Shown in pieces: positions 7,139-12,163 of a stretch of DNA of 12,163 nt. Source of the DNA: Planctomycetaceae bacterium (GTDB lineage Bacteria; Planctomycetota; Planctomycetia; Pirellulales; Pirellulaceae); NCBI GenBank assembly GCA_007129635.1, contig SKVE01000682.1, positions 1-12,163 on the forward strand, given 5' to 3'. Below the pieces are notes generated by a model that was given only the letters and a program-made list of their open reading frames with translations, did no database searches and was not told the origin of the DNA. The position numbers were made by a program, and so were the translations under genes. The stretch's first letter is position 1, and every line of letters begins with the position of its first letter.

Positions 7139-7253
7139 TTCATGATAACTTCGTCCGCTTCCAAATGCAAGTAGATAATGCCTGTCCTTTTCTTTTCTTC
7201 ATGATAACTTCGTCCGCTTCCAAATGCAAGTGGATAATGCCTGTCCTTTTCTT
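7139..7253. repeat. Tandem duplication of a 56-bp unit carrying the REP-like repeat
   Basis: Copies at 7139-7194 and 7198-7253 differ at one base (A at 7173, G at 7232), with a period of 59. Each ends in AATGCCTGTCCTTTT (7177-7191 and 7236-7250). A third partial copy, CTGTCCTTTT, follows at 7254-7263. These are inverted relative to the cluster at 5786-5909, so the RAYT gene is bracketed by inverted repeats. The near identity points to a recent duplication. Confidence 0.9.
7142..7170 (-). promoter_or_regulatory. Candidate RAYT promoter, inside the duplicated repeat unit
   Basis: On the - strand, TTGCAT (7165-7170) and TATCAT (7142-7147) are 17 nt apart, giving a predicted start near 7135 and a leader of about 30 nt containing the AGGAGG. 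The -10 matches 5 of 6; the -35 matches only 3 of 6. The same pair recurs at 7224-7229 and 7201-7206 in the second copy of the duplication, so the promoter is doubled. Confidence 0.35.
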
Positions 7254-7256
7254 CTG

Positions 7257-7287
7257 TCCTTTTTTTCTTTTCTTTTCTTTTTTCTTT
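7257..7287. repeat. Pure pyrimidine tract with TTTTC iterations
   Basis: Thirty-one consecutive pyrimidines, including repeated TTTTC blocks, follow the last repeat copy. This is a slippage-prone low-complexity tract; as polypurine on the other strand it could form unusual DNA structure. No gene covers it. From here to 7400 I see only the leader of the sialidase gene. Confidence 0.7.
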
Positions 7288-7400
7288 GAAACGGTATGCA
7301 AGGGTGCTAAATGCTCATATATTTTTACCAGCGAAGCTAAGACATGCTCTTGACGTTGAAGCGAATCACCGTTTCAGACGAAACATTGAGGAGCCATGCA

Positions 7401-8612
7401 ATGAATGACGACCGACGTGAGTTACGCGAACGCGTTCGGGCCGTGGCGTACGCGACCCTTTTGGCAACGCTGTGGGCCGCCGGTGCGGCTGCGGTGGAGT
7501 GCTTGCCTGACGGGTTGCCGCAAACGGCCACCGGCTTGCCAGCGGAGGCCGATCTGGAGCCGTTCCTGGGCGACCCAAAGTTCGAGGTGCAGCCGGTGTT
7601 CCGAGGCCAGCGTCTGCCCAACGTCGTCGTGGCGACGGACGGCGCGGTGCTGGCCGTGTGGGGGTGGGGCACGGTGCGGGTGCGCCGTAGCGAAGACGGC
7701 GGCGACACCTGGGCCCCGGAAGTCGCCCTGCGTGAGGGCCTCAACTCGGGCGGCGCAGTGGTCGATGAGAACACGGGCGATATCCTCGTGTTCACCGAGG
7801 AAAAACACCCACCCGCGCCGCTGCACGTGTTCCGCAGCACCGACCACGGAAACACGTGGGCGGAGCAGGAGGTCGTGATCCATCCCGACGAAAAGGGGAA
7901 CGTTCCGTCGATGTGCATGAACGAACGCGGCATCACGCTCCGGCACGGCGAACACGCCGGACGGTTGCTGCGCCCGTCGCGGTCGTACATGGGCGGCAAC
8001 GATCGCAAGTATTGGCCGCAGCATTACACCAACGCTGTCTACAGCGACGACGGCGGCAAGAGCTGGCACACCAGCGCGCCGTTCCCTGCCAGCGGCACAG
8101 GCGAAGCCACGCTGGGCGAGCTTTCCAATGGTCGGATTTACTACAACTCGCGCCGGCACCTTTCAACCGACGGACTGAACCCTCGTATGAGGCATATCGC
8201 TTACAGCGAGGATGGCGGCCAAACCTGGCAGGATCTTTCCGTCAGCGACGTCCTGCCTGACGGCGCCCAGGATCGGGACTACGGCCTGATGGCTGGCCTG
8301 GTGCGTCTGCCCGTCCGCGGGCGCGATATCCTGGTGTTCAGCAACATTGTCTCGTCCAGCGGACGCCACAACGGGCACGTGTGGGGCAGCTTCGACGGCG
8401 GCCAGACGTGGCCGGTCAAACGGCAGGTGGACGAGGGCTCGTTCGCGTACTCGTCGCTGGCCGCCGGACGGCCTGCAACGCCCAGCGAAGGCTGGATTTA
8501 CCTGCTATACGAAGGCTCCGGCGAAGGGCGCATTGCACGGTTCAACCTCGCTTGGCTGCTCGAGGGCGAACCGACCGGCGACGGCGAGGTGCCGAAACTG
8601 GTAGGGTGGTGA
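7401..8612 (+). CDS. Exported sialidase-family (BNR/Asp-box) protein, GH33-like
   Basis: This is a likely secreted or periplasmic exo-sialidase, releasing sialic acid or a related sugar from glycans. From the ATG at 7401 (GAGGAG at 7388-7393) it is 403 aa; an in-frame ATG at 7344 lacks a ribosome site. Residues 1-31 form a signal peptide ending in GAAA. Five Asp boxes mark a six-bladed propeller: SEDGGDTW (97), STDHGNTW (146), SDDGGKSW (215), SEDGGQTW (269) and SFDGGQTW (330). The catalytic pattern is visible: Arg71 in the RLP motif (normally RIP), Glu235 in GEATLGEL, Arg251 in YYNSRR, Arg322 in SSGRHNG, and Tyr350 in FAYSSLA. I did not place the acid/base Asp with confidence. The aldolase-family gene follows on the same strand after 166 nt. 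The true sugar substrate is not certain. Confidence 0.87.
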   Translation: MNDDRRELRERVRAVAYATLLATLWAAGAAAVECLPDGLPQTATGLPAEADLEPFLGDPKFEVQPVFRGQRLPNVVVATDGAVLAVWGWGTVRVRRSEDGGDTWAPEVALREGLNSGGAVVDENTGDILVFTEEKHPPAPLHVFRSTDHGNTWAEQEVVIHPDEKGNVPSMCMNERGITLRHGEHAGRLLRPSRSYMGGNDRKYWPQHYTNAVYSDDGGKSWHTSAPFPASGTGEATLGELSNGRIYYNSRRHLSTDGLNPRMRHIAYSEDGGQTWQDLSVSDVLPDGAQDRDYGLMAGLVRLPVRGRDILVFSNIVSSSGRHNGHVWGSFDGGQTWPVKRQVDEGSFAYSSLAAGRPATPSEGWIYLLYEGSGEGRIARFNLAWLLEGEPTGDGEVPKLVGW

Positions 8613-8778
8613 AAAGCAAGTCACCGTTTTGGTGGGGCTTCGGTCGCTCTTGTCAACCGTTCTTCCAGCGAACGGCGGGCAAATGGGCCCGGCCGTCGCT
8701 TGCCCTGTCCCACCAAGAACGACGCGACCTTGGCCCACCCCACAACCACACGCTACAGTCCACAATCACCGGAGCGTT

Positions 8779-9720
8779 ATGAAACCACTCACACCAGACC
8801 AAATCCGCGGCAATTGGGCAACGTTGCTTTCGGCATGGAACACCGACGACTCGCTCGACCTGGGCCGCATCGCCGCCGAAGTCGATGCGCTCATTGCCAT
8901 GCGGGTGGACGGCATCTACTCGAACGGCACGGCAGGCGAATTCCACGCCCAAACCGAGGACGAGTTCGATCGGATTTCGCAATGCCTCGCGGACAAGTGC
9001 AACGCCACGGACATGCCGTTCCAAATCGGCGTCAGTCACATGAGCGCGCAGATCTCCCGCGAACGTCTACGCCGCGTCGTTCCCCTGGCACCGGGTGCGG
9101 TGCAGGTGATCCTGCCCGACTGGTTCCCGGTGACCGACCTGGAGGCAGCGACGTTCCTGGAGCAGATGGCAGAAGCGGCCGGCGGCATCGGGCTGGTGCT
9201 GTACAATCCGCCGCACGCCAAACGTATCCTTGTACCTGAGCAAGTCAGCCAACTTGGCGAACGTGTGCCGGCCCTGGTGGGTTGGAAGACGGCCGGCGGC
9301 GACGACGCGTGGTATGCGGCCATGCGCCGGCACGTGCCGCAGGTGAGCGTTTTCGTGCCGGGGCATCTGCTGGCAAGCGGCATCTGCCGCGGTGCGTGCG
9401 GCGCCTATTCCAACGTGGCGTGCCTCAACCCGCGAGCCGCCCAGCGCTGGACCGATCAGATGCAGACCGACATGCCGGCGGCGCTCGAACTGGAAGGACG
9501 GTTGCGACGGTTCATGGACCGGTATATCCGGCCCTTCATCGAGGAACAGAGCTTCTGCAACGCCGCCTGCGACCGATTCATGGCTCTCCTGGGCGGCTGG
9601 ACCGATGTGGGCGATCGGATGCGCTGGCCGTATCGTTCCATTCCGGCAGGCGAGGTGGAACGAATCCGGCACGCCGCCAAGACGCTGATTCCCGAGTTCA
9701 TGGAACAGAACACGGTGTGA
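8779..9720 (+). CDS. Dihydrodipicolinate synthase / N-acetylneuraminate lyase family protein (divergent)
   Basis: This is a class I aldolase-type TIM barrel that would form a Schiff base with a 2-oxo acid. The start at 8779 has GGAG at 8771-8774; 313 aa, the normal family length. Lys170 (LVGWKTAGG) is the Schiff-base lysine and Tyr142 (VLYNPP) the catalytic tyrosine. The substrate loop is SNGTAGEF (48-55), keeping the first Thr of the GTTGE/GSTGE motif but with Ala52 for the second. The usual Tyr of the proton relay is absent from LPDWFPVTD (112-120), and the DHDPS Arg after YNxP is replaced. It is therefore probably not a true DapA. Being downstream of a sialidase, a role in sialic acid or sugar-acid cleavage is possible, but gene order is the only support. 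Confidence 0.82.
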   Translation: MKPLTPDQIRGNWATLLSAWNTDDSLDLGRIAAEVDALIAMRVDGIYSNGTAGEFHAQTEDEFDRISQCLADKCNATDMPFQIGVSHMSAQISRERLRRVVPLAPGAVQVILPDWFPVTDLEAATFLEQMAEAAGGIGLVLYNPPHAKRILVPEQVSQLGERVPALVGWKTAGGDDAWYAAMRRHVPQVSVFVPGHLLASGICRGACGAYSNVACLNPRAAQRWTDQMQTDMPAALELEGRLRRFMDRYIRPFIEEQSFCNAACDRFMALLGGWTDVGDRMRWPYRSIPAGEVERIRHAAKTLIPEFMEQNTV

Positions 9721-9780
9721 CCAACGACTGCAGCGGCCATCATGGACTGGAAGCACGCCCAGCCGAGCAAGATGAAGGCG

Positions 9781-9876
9781 AAAAGGACAGGCATTGTTTG
9801 TGCGATCGATCAGATATTCTCGTTTTTCGAGAAGTAAATAATGCCTGTCCTTTTGGGAATAATGCCTGTCCTTTTG
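9781..9876. repeat. REPIN-like element: inverted pair of the 15-bp repeat plus tandem third copy
   Basis: AAAAGGACAGGCATT (9781-9795) and its exact complement AATGCCTGTCCTTTT (9840-9854) bracket a 44-nt spacer. The spacer contains the palindrome GATCGATC (9804-9811) and a hairpin, TTCTCG (9817-9822) with CGAGAA (9828-9833) around five T's. A further copy lies at 9861-9875; the 19-nt string AATAATGCCTGTCCTTTTG recurs at 9837 and 9858 with period 21. It lies between the convergent lyase and aldo/keto reductase genes and may also end transcription. Confidence 0.88.
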
Positions 9877-9938
9877 TGCTTTTGAGTCTCCTGACGCTCT
9901 GGCCGACGACGTGAACGTAGCCGTGGGTTTTGCGAGGC

Positions 9939-10988
9939 TCAAGCCACGGGGCCGTAGCGGGGGCCCAGTTCCGGCGCCAATTGGCGACCGAGGGCTAGCA
10001 GTTCGTCACGCTGCTGGTCGGTCAGCGGTTGATAGTTCCGGGCGATCTGGACGTTGGCCAGAGCCTGCTCCATCGTGTAGGGACCGATCACCGCCGCGCT
10101 GACTCCTTCCAGATCCAAGGCGTATGCCAGGGCCTGAGGCAGGCGTTCGGGCTGGGTGACGCATCCGACGTGCGCGCGACGATGGTTGGGAAATCCGCCT
10201 TTGATCCCGACGTACACTTTCATGGCGATCACGCCCACATTTTGCCGACGGCATTCGGACAGCACGGTTTTTTCAAAGCCATAGATGTTTCGATCGGCGT
10301 AGTTCATCACCGGCATGACCACATCGATCAAGCCGGTTTCCAGCAGTCGCAGAAAGTTCCCGGGGCGATTATGGCCAGAGATGCCCAGGAACCGAATGCG
10401 TCCCGCCTTCTTTTGCCGGACCAGGTAATCCAGCACGCCGTCTTTGCCCAAAACACGGTCGATGTTGCGGCTGCCGGCGCTATGGATGTGGACCAGATCC
10501 ATGTAATCGGTCTTCATCAATCGGAACGATTCGGCCAGCGACCGTTCTGCAGCTTCGGCCAGATCGGTCGACACTTTGGTGGCCAAGAACAGCCGCTCCC
10601 GCCGCGTGGGGATCAGTTGACCCAGTGCTTCCTCGGCGTTGCCATAGATCCGAGCGGTATCGATCAGATTCACGCCGCGGTCCAACACAGCGCCAAAAAT
10701 CCGCGTTGCTTCGTCCAGTTCGACGGGGCCTTCCCCGATGGGTGCGGTACCAAGTCCTAGGATCGTGACTTTGGCGCCAGTGCGTCCGAGGGTGCGAGTG
10801 GGCAACGGTTCGGTGTCAAGCGGTTCGGAGTCGTGCGAATCGGACGCTACGGCCTGACCGGCCATCAGCAGCCCCGCCCCTGCGGTGGTGTGCCGCAGGA
10901 AATCACGGCGGTCCCAACGTACTTTGCTCGGGCAGGATGGTTCGGCGATCGAGGGATCGTCAGGTGTCCGATGGGGCTTGTTGGTCAT
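9939..10988 (-). CDS. Tat-exported aldo/keto reductase
   Basis: This is an NAD(P)-dependent oxidoreductase of the aldo/keto reductase superfamily, acting on an unknown carbonyl compound. It has 349 aa from the ATG at 10988, chosen because GGAGGT (10996-11001) is 7 nt upstream; the open frame continues to 11372 but that part is antisense to the metallophosphoesterase gene. A twin-arginine signal is clear, WDRRDFLRHTTAGAGLL (26-41), followed by an Ala-rich hydrophobic segment, so the folded enzyme with its cofactor is probably exported. The barrel begins near TRTLGRTGAKVTILGLGTA. The catalytic tetrad is Asp110, Tyr115, Lys138 (LATKVS) and His169 (DLVHIHS). It starts 20 nt after the metallophosphoesterase stop, so the two are almost certainly co-transcribed. 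Confidence 0.9.
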   Translation of the reverse strand: MTNKPHRTPDDPSIAEPSCPSKVRWDRRDFLRHTTAGAGLLMAGQAVASDSHDSEPLDTEPLPTRTLGRTGAKVTILGLGTAPIGEGPVELDEATRIFGAVLDRGVNLIDTARIYGNAEEALGQLIPTRRERLFLATKVSTDLAEAAERSLAESFRLMKTDYMDLVHIHSAGSRNIDRVLGKDGVLDYLVRQKKAGRIRFLGISGHNRPGNFLRLLETGLIDVVMPVMNYADRNIYGFEKTVLSECRRQNVGVIAMKVYVGIKGGFPNHRRAHVGCVTQPERLPQALAYALDLEGVSAAVIGPYTMEQALANVQIARNYQPLTDQQRDELLALGRQLAPELGPRYGPVA

Positions 10989-11008
10989 CGCGATTACCTC
11001 CAAGGTTA

Positions 11009-11887
11009 TTATGATGAAATCGTTTGATCGACGGCACGCCGGTATCCTTTGACGACGATACGATCCGGCTGGACATCGACCAGGGCATAGGAGCTGTTTT
11101 CGGGCCCCGAGCCTTCGACCATGGCTCGAAGCGTATAGTAATGGATACCTTCCAGTTCGCGGTACGAACCGGAATGATGGTGTCCCTGAAACACGGCGAG
11201 TACCTTGCCGGAATCCTCCAGAACGTTCCGCACCTCGGCCGCATTCTTGACAAAGATGTTGCCCGAACCGTCCAGAAGCTGGTGGATGAATACGATCACC
11301 GGGTGCGGCGAATCCTCCAGTTGTTCTTTGATCCACCGGAGTTCCTCGGCGGGGATGTTGGCATCGGTCCACTGGAAGTCGCCACGATCATAGGGCGCCC
11401 CATCGGAGCGGAAACAGGCGTCCAGCACCAGGAATCGCCGCCCGCCGCGATCGAAAGAAAAATAAGAGCGTTCCGGATCGATGCCTGTATTTTTGATCTG
11501 ACCGAGCACCTGCGTTTTGGACAAGGCGTCCATGTTATGGTTGCCCAGCACGTGGTAGCGTGGTCCCGAAAACCGAGCGAACCGAGCCTCGATCTCGCTC
11601 AGAAAACGCAGGGCGTCCTCTTCCGCCGGTTTTCGAGCTCCATCGTTAAAGTCGCCCAGGTCGACCAGGAACTCCGCCCCCTGCTGGTTCATGCTCTCGA
11701 CACATTCGCTCATCTTGGTCAGCGACTCGCGGTAATGGCGATTCCCCAACGTTTCGTAGTCCGCGTAGTGCGCATCGGTTACCAGTCCGAAACGCAGCAC
11801 GGGTTGCTCGGCCGTCGAGCCTCGGCGCGGCAGCGTCAGGACCGTCAGCGATGCCAGGACAAATTTACGGCGGTTGGTCTTTGGCAT
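11009..11887 (-). CDS. Tat-exported calcineurin-like metallophosphoesterase
   Basis: This dinuclear-metal phosphoesterase has 292 aa and an unknown phosphate ester or nucleotide substrate. The five metal-binding blocks are in order: Asp38-x-His40 (VTDAHYAD), Gly-Asp79 (VDLGDFND), Gly-Asn116-His117 (VLGNHNMD), His202 (FIHQLL) and GHHH with His236 and His238. The N-terminus, NRRKFVLASLTVL (5-17), is a twin-arginine signal, so the enzyme acts outside the cytoplasm. The start at 11887 is the only sensible one before the Tat motif; GAAGGAA about 8 nt upstream is a fair ribosome site. The nearest family resemblance is to secreted phosphatases or phosphodiesterases of the calcineurin fold. It lies between the Rid-family gene (45-nt gap) and the aldo/keto reductase (20-nt gap). 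Confidence 0.88.
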   Translation of the reverse strand: MPKTNRRKFVLASLTVLTLPRRGSTAEQPVLRFGLVTDAHYADYETLGNRHYRESLTKMSECVESMNQQGAEFLVDLGDFNDGARKPAEEDALRFLSEIEARFARFSGPRYHVLGNHNMDALSKTQVLGQIKNTGIDPERSYFSFDRGGRRFLVLDACFRSDGAPYDRGDFQWTDANIPAEELRWIKEQLEDSPHPVIVFIHQLLDGSGNIFVKNAAEVRNVLEDSGKVLAVFQGHHHSGSYRELEGIHYYTLRAMVEGSGPENSSYALVDVQPDRIVVKGYRRAVDQTISS

Positions 11888-11932
11888 GGGCTTCGTTCCT
11901 TCTTGTTCTTGGTCGCTGAATCGATCGCCGCC

Positions 11933-12163
11933 TCACTTGGGCAGGATCGCAATGGCCTCCATCTCGCACAGCAGTTCCGGGCGGCAGACGCCCGCTTCGA
12001 CCAGGGTGTTCGGCACGTGACGGATCCCCCACTGTCGCAACAACTGTTGGCACAGCTCATAGTCTTCGGCGTGTTTCAGGAACGTCGCGATCTGGGTCAC
12101 GTCTTCGAAGGACGCCCCTTGATGTTGCAACAATTCGCGGACGTTCAGCAGCATCCGTTCCAA
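11933..12163 (-). CDS. Rid (YjgF/YER057c/UK114) family protein, C-terminal fragment; 5' end outside window
   Basis: These are the last 76 residues of a protein with the RidA-like fold. Family members are small trimers that deaminate reactive enamine/imine intermediates or do related chemistry. The fragment shows LLNVRELLQHQGASFEDVTQ-type helix and strand (here VRELLQHQGASFEDVTQI), the TFLKHAEDY segment, and the closing VCRPELLCEMEAIAIL, whose Arg and Glu match the conserved residues near the end of RidA proteins. The frame is open to the window edge with no credible start, so total length and any N-terminal domain are unknown. As first visible gene of the - strand cluster it may head the operon with the two Tat-exported enzymes. 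Confidence 0.8.
   Translation of the reverse strand: MERMLLNVRELLQHQGASFEDVTQIATFLKHAEDYELCQQLLRQWGIRHVPNTLVEAGVCRPELLCEMEAIAILPK

Noticed and set aside
7105..7170. RAYT start at the ATG at 7170
   Set aside because: The extra 22 codons read through repeat and probable promoter DNA; AGGAGG at 7111-7116 fixes the start at 7104.
6070..7253. The RAYT and flanking repeats as an active insertion sequence
   Set aside because: The flanking copies are unequal clusters rather than defined ends, the same repeat occurs alone at 9781-9876, and RAYTs are generally single-copy and not self-mobile.
8613..8778. Regulatory structure between the sialidase and lyase genes
   Set aside because: Only a long-range 8-bp match (TTGGTGGG near 8629, CCCACCAA at 8709) was seen, which is not convincing; no gene, repeat or clear promoter was found.
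5803..9876. The 15-bp repeats as a CRISPR array
   Set aside because: Repeats are short, lie in both orientations, are irregularly spaced over 4 kb with genes between, and no cas gene is present.
9921..9949. CCGTGG/CCACGG hairpin as the aldo/keto reductase terminator
   Set aside because: The stem is only 6 bp with a 17-nt loop, overlaps the stop codon, and has no T-run on the - strand side.
10989..11372. N-terminal extension of the aldo/keto reductase frame up to 11372
   Set aside because: It overlaps the metallophosphoesterase gene in another frame. A strong ribosome site and a Tat signal place the real start at 10988.

Overview
The window looks like ordinary chromosome of a member of the Planctomycetota, probably a Pirellulales-type marine or freshwater bacterium. 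Protein family content supports this: V-type ATPase subunits I and K, a FeoB with a charged insertion, a long ATP-PFK of the plant/spirochaete type, a REP-associated tyrosine transposase (RAYT), an exported sialidase, and Tat-exported oxidoreductase and phosphoesterase proteins. The GC content appears high by eye. The taxonomic placement is inference from families, not from a marker gene.

Layout. (1) Bases 1-1304, + strand: the end of V-ATPase subunit I and complete subunit K, overlapping by 4 nt. A strong hairpin terminator at about 1357-1425 follows. (2) Bases 1453-4130, + strand: the ferrous iron uptake pair feoA-feoB, abutting as TAGATG, with a candidate promoter and a Fur-like palindrome upstream. 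(3) Bases 4131-4404: the convergent gap between feoB and a phosphofructokinase gene, filled by three inverted repeats, two of them perfect and directly adjacent. (4) Bases 4405-5709, - strand: ATP-dependent 6-phosphofructokinase. (5) Bases 5786-7290: a RAYT gene on the - strand flanked by inverted clusters of a short repeat, AATGCCTGTCCTTTT. (6) Bases 7401-9720, + strand: an exported sialidase-family protein and a divergent dihydrodipicolinate synthase/N-acetylneuraminate lyase-family enzyme. (7) Bases 9781-9876: a further cluster of the same 15-bp repeat, arranged as a REPIN-like inverted pair plus a tandem extra copy. (8) Bases 9939-12163, - strand: a likely operon of a Rid-family protein (cut by the window end), a Tat-exported metallophosphoesterase and a Tat-exported aldo/keto reductase.

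How it works together. The first half is housekeeping: ion pumping, Fe(II) import and glycolysis. The sialidase and aldolase-type lyase could form a small glycan-processing pair. The most notable signal is the association of a RAYT with seven near-perfect and two partial copies of one 15-bp repeat, all intergenic. One cluster is duplicated together with what looks like the RAYT gene's own promoter. This suggests a REP/RAYT system whose repeat differs from the enterobacterial GTAG-hairpin type.
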